From Longibaculum muris (GTDB lineage Bacteria > Bacillota_I > Bacilli_A > Erysipelotrichales > Coprobacillaceae), in contig NZ_SMCQ01000010.1 in assembly GCF_004343035.1 (NCBI RefSeq), forward strand, positions 25,180-89,179: a stretch of 64,000 nucleotides of DNA, given 5' to 3'. How positions within the stretch are numbered: the stretch's first letter is position 1; the number at the start of each line of letters is the position of its first letter. The notes beneath the pieces are model-generated. The model was given only the letters and a program-made list of their open reading frames with translations, was not told the DNA's origin and did not search any database. Below are positions 1 through 8,787 of this stretch, one piece after another. Both the position numbers and the translations under genes were made by a program.

Positions 1-86
1 TTGGACCTAAGATTTTCTTATGTACACCTAAAAATATTGGTGTTTCTGGAAATATCACAATGGATCCTACAGAATCAGAAGAATAA
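1..86 (+). CDS. sepF: SepF (YlmF) cell-division protein, C-terminal fragment
   Basis: Only the last 27 codons are in the window (frame from base 3, TAA at 84-86). The peptide reads GPKIFLCTPKNIGVSGNI and then an acidic tail; this matches my memory of the C-terminus of SepF, the cytoplasmic FtsZ-associated protein that polymerises into rings and tethers FtsZ to the membrane. The following order ylmH-divIVA-ileS is the classical Gram-positive division cluster, which supports the call. The 5' end lies outside the window, so neither length nor start can be judged. Confidence 0.75.
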   Translation, partial: GPKIFLCTPKNIGVSGNITMDPTESEE

Positions 87-90
87 TATG

Positions 91-120
91 AGTATTAGCA
101 ATTGCTAATACTTTCTTTTT
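91..120 (+). terminator. Perfect hairpin with T-rich tail between sepF and ylmH
   Basis: AGTATTAGCA at 91-100 is followed directly by its exact complement at 103-112, and then by a TTCTTTTT tail. It looks like an intrinsic terminator for sepF. It ends only four bases before the ylmH ATG, so ylmH must depend on readthrough or on a start signal I cannot see. Confidence 0.7.
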
Positions 121-124
121 GGTT

Positions 125-874
125 ATGTTAGAACACTTTAAGGGTGATGAAATCTTTGTTAAAAAGATTTTAGATTACCAATTTCAAGCCCTCAATCATC
201 AAAGAATGATTTTAACCCCTTTTTATAATCCACATGAACAAGAGATTGTTAGAAAAGTTATTGGTCATGAATTACAAGTTTTATCTGATGGCGGATTGAT
301 TCATGCAGAGAATCAAAGGATGATTATTTGTCCAGATTTTTATGAAGTTGTGCCAGATGATTTTGAAATATGTACTGTTGAAGTTGTTTATAATGCACAA
401 TTTGGTCGTTTACAACATAAAGACTTATTAGGAGCCTTAATGAATCTAGGCATCAAAAGAGAATGCATTGGAGATATTTATGATGGTTCATCTTTATATT
501 TTGCTTGTACAAAGCAGACTTTTCCTTATATTAGAGATCATTTAACCCAAGTGAAAAAATCTAAGGTTAAGTTACGAGAATCGACGCAAAACGTGGAAAT
601 TATACATCAGTACACAACAAAAACATTTATTTTATCAAGTTTACGTTTAGATAAAGTTGTTTCAACAATTTTTAAAGTTTCTCGACAAACAGCATGTGAT
701 GCGATTCGGGCAGGAAATGTCAAAGTCAATCATAAAGAGGTTGAAGAAGTCAGCTTTTTGTGTCATAATAATGATATGATATCTTTTAAACGTCATGGAC
801 GTGTTAAAATTATTGATGAACAGCGTCAAACACGTCAAGGGAATTTTGTTGTAACAGGTTATTTTTATAAGTGA
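125..874 (+). CDS. ylmH: YlmH, S4-domain RNA-binding protein of ribosome rescue
   Basis: 249 residues, the usual YlmH length. The C-terminal third (about residues 175-235) is an S4 RNA-binding domain (LSSLRLDKVVSTIFKVSR...AIRAGNVKVNHKEV). In Bacillus, YlmH belongs to the division cluster and was later linked to ribosome quality control, where it binds stalled 50S-peptidyl-tRNA and supports tail addition alongside RqcH; an RqcH gene occurs at 37116-38756. The ATG at 125 is chosen because the protein then begins MLEHFKGDE, as in homologues; the in-frame TTG at 119 is less likely. No Shine-Dalgarno is visible, and a terminator-like hairpin sits directly upstream. Confidence 0.85.
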   Translation: MLEHFKGDEIFVKKILDYQFQALNHQRMILTPFYNPHEQEIVRKVIGHELQVLSDGGLIHAENQRMIICPDFYEVVPDDFEICTVEVVYNAQFGRLQHKDLLGALMNLGIKRECIGDIYDGSSLYFACTKQTFPYIRDHLTQVKKSKVKLRESTQNVEIIHQYTTKTFILSSLRLDKVVSTIFKVSRQTACDAIRAGNVKVNHKEVEEVSFLCHNNDMISFKRHGRVKIIDEQRQTRQGNFVVTGYFYK

Positions 875-884
875 GGTGGAAGTT

Positions 885-1337
885 TTGGAAGAATTTGATA
901 AACAATTTCGTGGCTACAATATTATTGAAGTTAATGATCGTATTGCCGAATTAAAGGAACAATTGTCTCAACAAAAAGAAACAATACAAACTCTTGAAAA
1001 AGAAATAAAAACCTTAAAAGAAGAAAAGACTTTACTTACGAAACAAATAACTGTACAAGAAAAGACAAATGAAGAAATTGCACGTTTGGCTTTAAAAGAA
1101 GCAAGTGAATTGATTGAAAAAGCCAAAAGAAATGCCAATATGATTTTAAAAGAATCAATGGAATATGTTCGCGGATTATCGAAAGATATGGATACATTTA
1201 AGCAAGAAGCTATAGATTTTAGAAAAAATGTTGTAAAAATGAGCGAAGATATGCTAGAAACTATTGACAAATCTGAAATTTTTAGTTTAATAAGAGAAGA
1301 AAAAGAAAATAAATACAATGACGGAGACAGTTTATAA
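885..1337 (+). CDS. divIVA: DivIVA/GpsB-family coiled-coil protein
   Basis: About 150 residues. The N-terminus (FDKQFRGYNIIEVNDRI, near residues 3-20) matches the DivIVA membrane-binding and dimerisation motif (F...RGY...EV). A long lysine/glutamate-rich coiled coil follows (about 20-80), then a second helical segment. DivIVA proteins recognise negatively curved membrane at poles and division sites and recruit division or sporulation factors. The TTG at 885 is preferred because AGGTGGA lies 5 bases upstream; the in-frame GTG at 876 would overlap that site. It follows ylmH by 10 bases and precedes the ileS T-box. Confidence 0.8.
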   Translation: MEEFDKQFRGYNIIEVNDRIAELKEQLSQQKETIQTLEKEIKTLKEEKTLLTKQITVQEKTNEEIARLALKEASELIEKAKRNANMILKESMEYVRGLSKDMDTFKQEAIDFRKNVVKMSEDMLETIDKSEIFSLIREEKENKYNDGDSL

Positions 1338-1344
1338 AGAAAAC

Positions 1345-1528
1345 TTCTAGAGAGCTTGTGGTTGGTGGAAACAAGTAAGTGGAATTTATAATGGATCACT
1401 CCCCAGTAGCAATCCTGAAATCATAGTAGGGTGCGCCGTGAATCGCGTTAAGATGTTAAGAGCATATCGCAAGATATGAATAAAGGTGGTACCGCGTTAA
1501 CACGTCCTTTAATTAAGGACGTTTTTTT
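1345..1528 (+). promoter_or_regulatory. T-box leader controlling ileS
   Basis: The T-box sequence AAGGTGGTACCGCG lies at 1483-1496, just before a terminator hairpin. The Stem I landmarks AGAGAG and GGTTGGTGGAA occur near 1350-1370. The likely specifier is ATC at 1395-1397 (context GG-ATC-ACTCC), an isoleucine codon in agreement with the downstream gene; a second ATC at 1420-1422 after GAA is an alternative. Uncharged tRNA-Ile is expected to pair with the specifier and the T-box bulge and so prevent termination. Exact boundaries are approximate. Confidence 0.95.
1502..1528 (+). terminator. T-box leader terminator
   Basis: ACGTCCTT (1502-1509) pairs with AAGGACGT (1515-1522), followed by seven T. 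Part of the hairpin can instead pair with the T-box side to form the antiterminator, the standard arrangement for this riboswitch class. Confidence 0.9.
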
Positions 1529-1549
1529 ATTTCAGAAAGGAAGGATAAA

Positions 1550-4282
1550 ATGAACTATAAAGATACGCTATTGATGCCAAAAACTGAATTTGAAATGAGA
1601 GGGAATCTTCCTAAAAAAGAACCAGGATATGTTGCAAGATGGCAAGATGCACATATGTATGAAAAAGTTATTCAACAAAATGAAGGTAAAGATGACTTTG
1701 TTTTCCATGATGGTCCACCATATGCTAATGGAAATATGCATGTTGGACATATGTTAAACAAAATCATTAAAGATGTTATCTGTCGTTATAAGAACATGGA
1801 AGGATATTATACACCTTTCATTCCAGGATGGGATACACATGGTTTACCAATTGAAAATGCTATTCAAAAATTAGGTGTCAATCGTAAAGAATTAAGCACA
1901 GCTGAATTTAGAAAAAAATGTTATGAATATGCTTTAGAACAAGTCGCAAAACAAAAAGAACAATGTATTCGTGTAGGAACATTTGCTGATTATGCGCATC
2001 CTTACTTAACATTGTTACCAGAATTTGAAGCCAATCAAATTGATGTCTTTGCGAAAATGGCAATGGATGGATTAATCTATAAAGGATTAAAACCAGTTTA
2101 TTGGTCACCATCAAGTGAATCTGCTTTAGCTGAAGCTGAAGTTGAATACCATGATGTTAAATCACCAACAATCTTTGTTAAATTTGCTGTTAAAGATGGA
2201 AAAGGAATCTTAGATACAGATACAAGCTTTGTTATTTGGACAACAACACCTTGGACAATTCCAGCAAATCTTGCTATTTGTTTAAATCCTGATTACACTT
2301 ATGCGTTAGTTCAAAGTGAAAAAGGAAAATTATTAGTCTTAGAAGAATTGGTTGATTCTTTATGGGAAAAATTCGGTTTACAACAAAAAGAAATCTTACA
2401 AAGATTCAGTGGTAAAGAATTAGAAATGATTACATGTCAACATCCATTATATGATCGTGAATCATTAGTTATCTTAGGAGACCATGTTACTGCTGATGCC
2501 GGAACTGGATGCGTTCATACAGCTCCTGGATTTGGTATGGATGACTTTATTGTTGGTCAAAAATATGGTTTAGATATTTATTGTAATGTTGATGAACATG
2601 GAAATATGATGGAAGATTGTGGTGAATGGTTAGCTGGTCAATATGTTGATGATGCAAATAAAACAGTCACAATGAAATTAGATGAATTAGGTGTTTTATT
2701 AAAACTTGAATTCATTACCCATAGTTATCCTCATGATTGGCGTACAAAGAAACCAATTATCTTTAGAGCAACTGATCAATGGTTCTGCTCAATTGATAAA
2801 ATTAGAGAAAAATTATTAAGTGAAATTGATAAAGTCAATTGGTTAAATGAATGGGGACATATTAGAATCTACAACATGATTAAAGATCGTGGAGACTGGT
2901 GTATTTCTCGTCAAAGAAGCTGGGGTGTACCAATTCCTATTATCTATTGTGAAGATGGAACTCCGATTATGGAAGAAGCTGTTTTTGCTCATATTTCTAA
3001 GTTATTTAGAGAATATGGTTCAAATATTTGGTTTGAAAAAGATGAAAAATTCTTATTACCAGAAGGATATACAAATGAACATTCACCAAATGGTATCTTT
3101 AGAAAAGAAAAAGATATTATGGATGTTTGGTTTGATTCAGGTTCTTCACATACAGGATGTATGAGAGAACGTGGATATCGTTATCCAGTTGATTTATATT
3201 TTGAAGGTAGTGACCAATATCGTGGATGGTTTAACTCATCATTAATCATTGGTACTGCTGCTCATGGAGAAGCTCCATATAAAACAGTCTTATCACATGG
3301 ATTTGTTTTAGATGGTAAAGGAAATAAGATGTCTAAATCTTTAGGAAATACTGTTGATCCAATTAAGCTGGTTAATCAATATGGTGCGGATATCTTAAGA
3401 TTATGGGCAACTTCAGTCGCTTATCAATCAGATGTTCGTATTTCTGATGAAATTATGAAACAAATAGCTGAAAATTATCGTAAGATTAGAAATACAATGC
3501 GTTTTGTTCTTGGAAATTTAAGTGATTTTAATGCAACTGATATTGTTGATACAAAAGACTTAAAAGGTGTTGATCAATATATGTTAGTTGAATTAAATAA
3601 CTTAATGAAAGGTTATCATGAGGCTTTAGATAACTATGATTTTGCTGAAGCAAATCAATTGATCTTAAATTGCTTTACAAATACATTAAGTGCTTTCTAT
3701 ATGGATTTTACAAAAGATATCTTATATATTGAAAAAGCTGATAGTTTAAGAAGAAGACAAGTTCAAACTGTTTTATATCATTATGCAAAAACAATGATGA
3801 AATTATTATCACCAATCTTAGTCTTTACAGCTGAAGAATTACATGATCATTTCCATTGTGATGAAAATAAAGCAGAATCAATTTTCTTAGAAGCAAAACC
3901 AGAAATGATTGAAGTTGAAAATGCTGATAGTATAAAAGAATATTATGATCGTTTCTTAACCCTTAGAAAAGATGCTATGAAAGCTTTAGAAGAATTAAGA
4001 AATGAAAAAGTGATTAAATCTAATATGGAAGCAAAATTAACTGTATGCTTAAAAGATGAATATCAAGATATGGCAAAATTAGCTGATGATTTAAAACAAT
4101 TATTCATTGTTGCAAAAGTCAATTTAGTAACAGATACAACAGATTTAACTGAATATGAAACAGCTTATATCAAAGCTGAAAAATTCAATGGGGTACAATG
4201 CCCAAGATGTTGGAACTATTTTGAAGAATCAGAAATGGAAGGGGAATTATGTCCTCGTTGCCATGAAGTTATTAATGGTTAA
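1550..4282 (+). CDS. ileS: Isoleucyl-tRNA synthetase
   Basis: 910 residues, a normal bacterial IleRS. It charges tRNA-Ile with isoleucine and edits valine in the CP1 domain. Visible marks: the HIGH-type motif HVGH at residues 64-67, the GWDTHGLPIE segment after it, editing-domain sequence TTPWTIPANLA near residue 235, KMSKS at 593-597, and a C-terminal zinc finger with CPRC pairs near residues 883 and 900. The start has AAAGGAAGG a few bases upstream. Transcription is controlled by the T-box immediately before it, and a terminator follows. Confidence 0.98.
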   Translation: MNYKDTLLMPKTEFEMRGNLPKKEPGYVARWQDAHMYEKVIQQNEGKDDFVFHDGPPYANGNMHVGHMLNKIIKDVICRYKNMEGYYTPFIPGWDTHGLPIENAIQKLGVNRKELSTAEFRKKCYEYALEQVAKQKEQCIRVGTFADYAHPYLTLLPEFEANQIDVFAKMAMDGLIYKGLKPVYWSPSSESALAEAEVEYHDVKSPTIFVKFAVKDGKGILDTDTSFVIWTTTPWTIPANLAICLNPDYTYALVQSEKGKLLVLEELVDSLWEKFGLQQKEILQRFSGKELEMITCQHPLYDRESLVILGDHVTADAGTGCVHTAPGFGMDDFIVGQKYGLDIYCNVDEHGNMMEDCGEWLAGQYVDDANKTVTMKLDELGVLLKLEFITHSYPHDWRTKKPIIFRATDQWFCSIDKIREKLLSEIDKVNWLNEWGHIRIYNMIKDRGDWCISRQRSWGVPIPIIYCEDGTPIMEEAVFAHISKLFREYGSNIWFEKDEKFLLPEGYTNEHSPNGIFRKEKDIMDVWFDSGSSHTGCMRERGYRYPVDLYFEGSDQYRGWFNSSLIIGTAAHGEAPYKTVLSHGFVLDGKGNKMSKSLGNTVDPIKLVNQYGADILRLWATSVAYQSDVRISDEIMKQIAENYRKIRNTMRFVLGNLSDFNATDIVDTKDLKGVDQYMLVELNNLMKGYHEALDNYDFAEANQLILNCFTNTLSAFYMDFTKDILYIEKADSLRRRQVQTVLYHYAKTMMKLLSPILVFTAEELHDHFHCDENKAESIFLEAKPEMIEVENADSIKEYYDRFLTLRKDAMKALEELRNEKVIKSNMEAKLTVCLKDEYQDMAKLADDLKQLFIVAKVNLVTDTTDLTEYETAYIKAEKFNGVQCPRCWNYFEESEMEGELCPRCHEVING

Positions 4283-4316
4283 AAAAGAAAATGGTACATA
4301 TGTACCTTTTCTTTTT
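4283..4316 (+). terminator. Intrinsic terminator after ileS
   Basis: GGTACAT/ATGTACC (4293-4306) is extended by A-rich and T-rich arms that also pair, ending in CTTTTT. Confidence 0.8.
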
Positions 4317-4330
4317 AGAAAGGGGAAGTT

Positions 4331-5227
4331 ATGAGTCAAAAAGTGAGAGGTGGCTTGTTATTATTAACGGCAGCTTTAATATGGGGAAGTTCTTTTATTG
4401 TAATGAAAAGTGCAGTTGATTTTCTAACTCCAGCAGTCTTGTTGTTTGTCAGATTTACACTTGCTGCCATCTTTTTATCAATCTTATTTTTTAAACAATT
4501 AAAGAATTATCCTAAAGATAAAATTGTTGGTGGTCTGATAACGGGTTGTTGTTTATTTTGCGCATATTATGTACAAACATGGGGACTTAATTTTACAACT
4601 CCAGGAAAAAATGCATTTTTAACAGCAGTCTATTGTGCCATTGTTCCTTTCTTAGTATGGTTGTTTTATCATAAACGTCCTGATATCTATAATTTTATTG
4701 CTGCCTTTATTTGTGTTTTAGGGATTGGTTGTGTTTCATTAGATGGGAACTTATCAATGAATATTGGTGATTTTTTAACATTGTGTGGAGGCTTTTTATA
4801 TGCTGTTCACATCTTGATGATTAAGAAGTTTTCTAAAGATGTAGATGGTGGGGCTTTTACAACATTTCAATTTATTGGTGGAGCTTTTGTAGCTTTGTTT
4901 ATGGCCTTGTGTTTTGAAGATATATCAGTTGTGACACAGATTCGCTCATCAATTTTCTTACAAATATTTTATTTAGCATTCTTTGCTACAGCGGTTACTA
5001 TGGTTTGTCAAACAATTGGTCAAAATTATACAAGTGAATGTAATGCTTCATTAATCTTGTCATTAGAATCAGTATTTGGAGTTGCTTTTTCAGTAATTTT
5101 TTATGGTGAAGTTTTAACTTTAAAGGTGATTTTAGGCTTTGTATTGATTTTTGTAGCAGTGATTATTTCTGAAACGAAGTTAGCCTTTTTAAAGAAAGGT
5201 GGAATGATTGATGAAGAAAATTGCTAG
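4331..5227 (+). CDS. EamA/DMT-family membrane transporter
   Basis: 298 residues, almost entirely hydrophobic with about ten predicted membrane helices in two repeats of five, the EamA (DUF6) drug/metabolite transporter architecture. The N-terminal signature AALIWGSSFIVMK and the ALLLFVRF-type segment are typical of the family. The substrate cannot be read from sequence; relatives export amino acids, nucleosides or other metabolites. AAAGGGG precedes the ATG. The last codons overlap the start region of the carboxypeptidase gene, so both are probably co-transcribed. Confidence 0.85.
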   Translation: MSQKVRGGLLLLTAALIWGSSFIVMKSAVDFLTPAVLLFVRFTLAAIFLSILFFKQLKNYPKDKIVGGLITGCCLFCAYYVQTWGLNFTTPGKNAFLTAVYCAIVPFLVWLFYHKRPDIYNFIAAFICVLGIGCVSLDGNLSMNIGDFLTLCGGFLYAVHILMIKKFSKDVDGGAFTTFQFIGGAFVALFMALCFEDISVVTQIRSSIFLQIFYLAFFATAVTMVCQTIGQNYTSECNASLILSLESVFGVAFSVIFYGEVLTLKVILGFVLIFVAVIISETKLAFLKKGGMIDEENC

Positions 5228-6413
5228 TTTATTATGCTTGTTCATTCTTTTTGTAACGATTCAACCAGTTCAGGCAAAAGAAATACAACTTTTCTCAAAA
5301 TATTATTATCTTTATGATCGTAGTAATGAAATGGTTTATCTTGATGAAAAAAGTGATGAAAAAATTTATCCGGCGAGTATGACAAAAATTTTAACAGTCA
5401 GTTTAGCTTTGGATAAAATCCCAGATATCCATCAAAAAGTGACAATCACAAGTCAAGATATTGATGGCTTATTAGCCTTACAAGCAACAACTGCTGGGTT
5501 TTATGTAGGAGAACAAGTGACCTATGAAGATTTGCTTTATGGAGCTTTATTGCCTTCTGGAGCAGATGCATGCCTAGCGTTATCACGATTAACATATGGT
5601 TCAACCAAACAAATGGTTGCAGCTATGAATCAAAAGGTAAAATCTTTAGGTTTAACCCATAGTCATTTTCAAAATGTAACAGGATTACATGATGAAAATC
5701 ATTATACAACAGTCAAAGATATGGCTCAGATTTTAAATCATGCTTTATCAAATAAAGAGTTTGTTAAAGTTTTTAATGCAAGGGAATATACAAGTTCCTC
5801 AAACCATCATTGGATTTCATCTTTACAAAGAGGAAAAGAATATAAAGGAATTGATATCTCTCATATTGATGGTGGTAAGAGTGGGTTTACTGATGAAGCC
5901 CAATTGACATTTGCAAGTACCATGACGATTGATCATCATCAATTGATTTTGGTTACAGCTTATGCTAAAGGGCAACATAGTCAAAATCATGTCAAGGATG
6001 CTGTTCACGTTTGTGATTATATGACTAAGAATTTTCATGAAATTGTTTTATATAAAAAAGATGAAACGATTCAAGATTATTGGATTTTTCCTTCTTTTCA
6101 ATTCCAATATCATTATCCAGCCTATCAGCATATAAGTTTATTAGTATCTCGAGATATTTCAAAAAAAGATTTAAAATTTGAAGTTGAAGGGAAAAACTAT
6201 TTACTATTACCTCAACATAAAAATCAACAAATTGGAAAGTTAAAAGTTCAATATCAACAAAAGACGATCTATGAGTATCCATTGATTCTTACTCATGATA
6301 TTCAATCATCAATGATGGATACAATTGGAATTTATGGGATTCTCATTTGTATACCAGTTGCCTTAGTTGGAATAATTGTCATTATTAAAAGAAAAAAAGA
6401 TAAACACGATTAA
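5211..6413 (+). CDS. D-alanyl-D-alanine carboxypeptidase, PBP5/DacF type (S11)
   Basis: 400 residues with a signal peptide (KKIASLLCLFILFVTIQPVQA) and a C-terminal membrane helix followed by RKKDKHD, so it is an extracytoplasmic, anchored enzyme. Catalytic SxxK is SMTK at residues 56-59, and KTG is KSG at 223-225. The SxN motif appears as SGAD (116-119), with Ala where Asn is usual. The family trims the terminal D-Ala from pentapeptides. AAAGGTGG lies 8 bases before the ATG at 5211, which is preferred over the TTG at 5208. It overlaps the preceding transporter gene by 17 bases. Confidence 0.88.
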   Translation: MKKIASLLCLFILFVTIQPVQAKEIQLFSKYYYLYDRSNEMVYLDEKSDEKIYPASMTKILTVSLALDKIPDIHQKVTITSQDIDGLLALQATTAGFYVGEQVTYEDLLYGALLPSGADACLALSRLTYGSTKQMVAAMNQKVKSLGLTHSHFQNVTGLHDENHYTTVKDMAQILNHALSNKEFVKVFNAREYTSSSNHHWISSLQRGKEYKGIDISHIDGGKSGFTDEAQLTFASTMTIDHHQLILVTAYAKGQHSQNHVKDAVHVCDYMTKNFHEIVLYKKDETIQDYWIFPSFQFQYHYPAYQHISLLVSRDISKKDLKFEVEGKNYLLLPQHKNQQIGKLKVQYQQKTIYEYPLILTHDIQSSMMDTIGIYGILICIPVALVGIIVIIKRKKDKHD

Positions 6414-6434
6414 TTCGTTGTTTATCCTTTTTTT
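6392..6434. terminator. Bidirectional terminator between convergent genes
   Basis: GATAAACA-CG pairs with CG-TTGTTTATC around a short AT loop, with an A-run on the left and a T-run on the right, serving the carboxypeptidase (+) and the small membrane protein (-). Confidence 0.75.
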
Positions 6435-6625
6435 TCTTGTTTTAATTCTATAATACGATCAATTCCATAACCAATTGTACGACCTAGGAAAATTATAATG
6501 ACACCAATGAATGGTAATGCAGCATTCTTTTGTGTAAGAATATAATAAAAAATCAATCCAAATCCTAGAACATATCCAATATTTGTACAAATGTACATAT
6601 ATTTTGTAGTTTTTAATTTATTCAT
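6422..6625 (-). CDS. Small two-helix membrane protein of unknown function
   Basis: 67 residues: a short basic N-terminus, helix one (about 10-30, ICTNIGYVLGFGLIFYYIL), helix two (about 35-53, AALPFIGVIIIFLGRTIGY) and a charged tail ending KQEKKG. GAGGTGG lies 5 bases upstream of the ATG, so I treat it as a real gene. I recognise no family. It is convergent with the carboxypeptidase and diverges from the phosphatase gene; no partner can be inferred from its position. Confidence 0.65.
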   Translation of the reverse strand: MNKLKTTKYMYICTNIGYVLGFGLIFYYILTQKNAALPFIGVIIIFLGRTIGYGIDRIIELKQEKKG

Positions 6626-6713
6626 TTTTCCACCTCATTTTAGACATATTTTATTATAACATCTTTCATTATTTTTTCAATACTGTTATAATGTTAGTTG
6701 TTAAGGAGGGCTT

Positions 6714-7367
6714 ATGAAAAAAGGATGTCTTTTTGATTTAGATGGGACATTGGTTGATTCATTGACTGATTTAGCCTTATCTACAAATCGTGTATTAGAG
6801 CTTCATCATCTACCTACACATGAATTATCTTGTTATAATCAATTTGTAGGAAATGGAGTAAAAAAGCTTATGGAACGAGCGTTAGGAAGTGAGCATTTAG
6901 ATATTTTAGATGAGTGTTTAGCTGATTTTCATAAAATTTATGAGGAACATTGTCTTGACCATACATTACCTTATCCAGGGATTGTTGATTTATTAGAAAC
7001 ATTAAAAGCTCATGATATCGCTTTGGCAGTTGTGACCAATAAACCTCATCATTTAGCTATTAAGATTGTTGAACATTTATTTCCCGATACTTTTGTAACA
7101 ATTTTAGGACAACAGGATTTATATCCGATTAAACCACATCCGCAAATTGTACATATTGCTTTAATGACCCTTAAAAAGGGACGTCAAGAATGTTATTTTA
7201 TCGGTGATAGTAATGTTGATATAGATACAGGATATCAAGCTGATATGGAGACAATTGGCGTGACGTGGGGATTTAGAGGAAGAAAAGAATTAGAAGATGC
7301 AGGAGCGGATTTTGTTGTGGATGAACCTTTTGAGATTGGAGAAATCGTATTAAATGATAGGAGTTAG
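6714..7367 (+). CDS. HAD-family phosphatase, phosphoglycolate-phosphatase-like
   Basis: 217 residues. HAD motif I is DLDGTLVDS with the nucleophile and acid/base aspartates at residues 8 and 10; motif II is VTNKP; the motif III region is KPHP; motif IV is GDSNVD. A helical cap lies between motifs I and II (about 15-85), as in the Gph/PgpP subgroup. It probably hydrolyses a small phosphate ester, but the substrate is not defined by sequence. TAAGGAGGG precedes the ATG, and a TATAAT box at 6687-6692 suggests its own promoter. The gene overlaps the next by 14 bases. Confidence 0.85.
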   Translation: MKKGCLFDLDGTLVDSLTDLALSTNRVLELHHLPTHELSCYNQFVGNGVKKLMERALGSEHLDILDECLADFHKIYEEHCLDHTLPYPGIVDLLETLKAHDIALAVVTNKPHHLAIKIVEHLFPDTFVTILGQQDLYPIKPHPQIVHIALMTLKKGRQECYFIGDSNVDIDTGYQADMETIGVTWGFRGRKELEDAGADFVVDEPFEIGEIVLNDRS

Positions 7368-7845
7368 TGCTTGTTTGATTGGTGAAAATTGTACTTATAG
7401 TGGAAAAAATAATCTGGTTTTAGGACTCAAACGGCTATATGAATTAGGAGAAGTTGTTTGTGTCTGTCCAGAGGTCATGGGCGGATTATCAACACCGCGA
7501 AATCCTGCTGAAATCCAAAGTGTTGAACCACTTTTGATTACAACTAACCAACAAGTCGATGTTACAAAAGAATATCTTGAAGGAGCAAAAAAAGCAATGA
7601 GCATTTTTATAGCTCATGATGTCAAGGTTGCTATTTTAAAATTTAGAAGTCCAAGTTGTGGGTGTGATGGAATTTATGATGGAACTTTCAGCCATACACT
7701 TATTGATGGACAAGGCGTTTTTGCAAAGATGTGTGAAGAACATGGAATTAAGGTTTTTCATGAGAAACAAATAGAGGAATTCTTAAAATATATAGGAAAG
7801 GAAGATGAATATGGGACATATTTTAAAGATTCAACCAGTATTTAA
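7354..7845 (+). CDS. DUF523 family protein
   Basis: 163 residues. The conserved DUF523 pattern is visible: SACLIGENCTYSG at the N-terminus, CPEVMGGLSTPR near residue 40, and SPSCGC near residue 100. The conserved cysteines suggest metal or thiol chemistry, but no function has been established that I know of. It overlaps the HAD phosphatase gene by 14 bases and the manA start by some 35 bases, indicating a translationally coupled HAD-DUF523-manA operon. Confidence 0.8.
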   Translation: MIGVSACLIGENCTYSGKNNLVLGLKRLYELGEVVCVCPEVMGGLSTPRNPAEIQSVEPLLITTNQQVDVTKEYLEGAKKAMSIFIAHDVKVAILKFRSPSCGCDGIYDGTFSHTLIDGQGVFAKMCEEHGIKVFHEKQIEEFLKYIGKEDEYGTYFKDSTSI

Positions 7846-8746
7846 AGAAATGATTTGGGGAGGACATAAACTTAGAGATATCTATGGTTATGATATTCCT
7901 AGTGATCAAACAGGAGAATGTTGGGCCATTTCTGGTCATAAAAATGGTGACTGTGTGATTGCAGATGGAGAATTTGCTGGAAAAACAGTGTCTTGGCTTT
8001 GGGAAAATCATAGAGAATTATTTGGAAATGTAGAAGGTGATCAATTCCCATTATTAGCAAAAATTATTGATGCGAAAAATGATTTATCAGTTCAAGTTCA
8101 TCCAAATGATGAATATGCTGCAAAACATGAAAATTCATTAGGAAAAACAGAATGTTGGTATGTATTACAAGCTGATGAAGGAACAAAGATGGTCATGGGT
8201 CATCATGCCAAAACAAAAGAAGAATTTGTAAAAGCTATTGAAAATGATGATTATGATAACTTATTAAATTCATTTGAAATTAATAAAGGTGATTTCTTCT
8301 ATATTCCTTCAGGAACATTACATGCAATTTGTAGTGGTTCTTTGATTTATGAAGCACAGCAATCATCAGATATTACATATCGTGTTTACGATTATCATCG
8401 TAAAGATAAAGATGGAAAAGAAAGACAATTACATGTTCAACAATCTATTGATGTGACAACTGTTCCATCAAATAATGATTCGAATAAATTATTTACAAAT
8501 ACTCATTTAGATCATGGCTCTAAAACACGTTATGTTGAAAGTGAATTCTTTACTGTGGATTGTTATCGTATGGAAGGTGAAAATATTGTTGTGAATGATA
8601 AACCTTTCCAAATGGTAAGTATCTTAGAAGGTGAAGGAACACTTGATGGACAAGCAGTTAAAAAAGGTGATCACTTTATTGTATGTAGTGATCAAAAAGA
8701 AGTCGTATATGATGGTGTGATGACTTTAATGATAACAACACTATAA
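7811..8746 (+). CDS. manA: Mannose-6-phosphate isomerase, class I
   Basis: About 311 residues. It interconverts fructose-6-phosphate and mannose-6-phosphate. The typical Firmicute start KIQPVFKEMIWGGHKLRD, the zinc-site segment SVQVHPNDEYA near residue 95, and FYIPSGTLHAI near residue 165 are clear; a C-terminal cupin-like half follows. Two in-frame ATGs exist (7805 and 7811); the AAAGG at 7797-7801 suits 7811 with 9-base spacing. It is the last gene of the HAD-DUF523-manA run and is followed by a terminator. Confidence 0.92.
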   Translation: MGHILKIQPVFKEMIWGGHKLRDIYGYDIPSDQTGECWAISGHKNGDCVIADGEFAGKTVSWLWENHRELFGNVEGDQFPLLAKIIDAKNDLSVQVHPNDEYAAKHENSLGKTECWYVLQADEGTKMVMGHHAKTKEEFVKAIENDDYDNLLNSFEINKGDFFYIPSGTLHAICSGSLIYEAQQSSDITYRVYDYHRKDKDGKERQLHVQQSIDVTTVPSNNDSNKLFTNTHLDHGSKTRYVESEFFTVDCYRMEGENIVVNDKPFQMVSILEGEGTLDGQAVKKGDHFIVCSDQKEVVYDGVMTLMITTL

Positions 8747-8748
8747 GC

Positions 8749-8773
8749 AAAGCAGATTTTATCTGCTTTTTTT
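8749..8773 (+). terminator. Terminator after manA
   Basis: AAAGCAGAT pairs with ATCTGCTTT around a short T loop, with a T-run continuing after the stem. Confidence 0.85.
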
Positions 8774-8787
8774 CAAAGGAGAAAATA

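Noticed and set aside
968..1399. 143-residue minus-strand frame opposite divIVA
   Set aside because: Antisense shadow of a coding region, running into the T-box leader; no ribosome site and only the compositional bias of the opposite strand.
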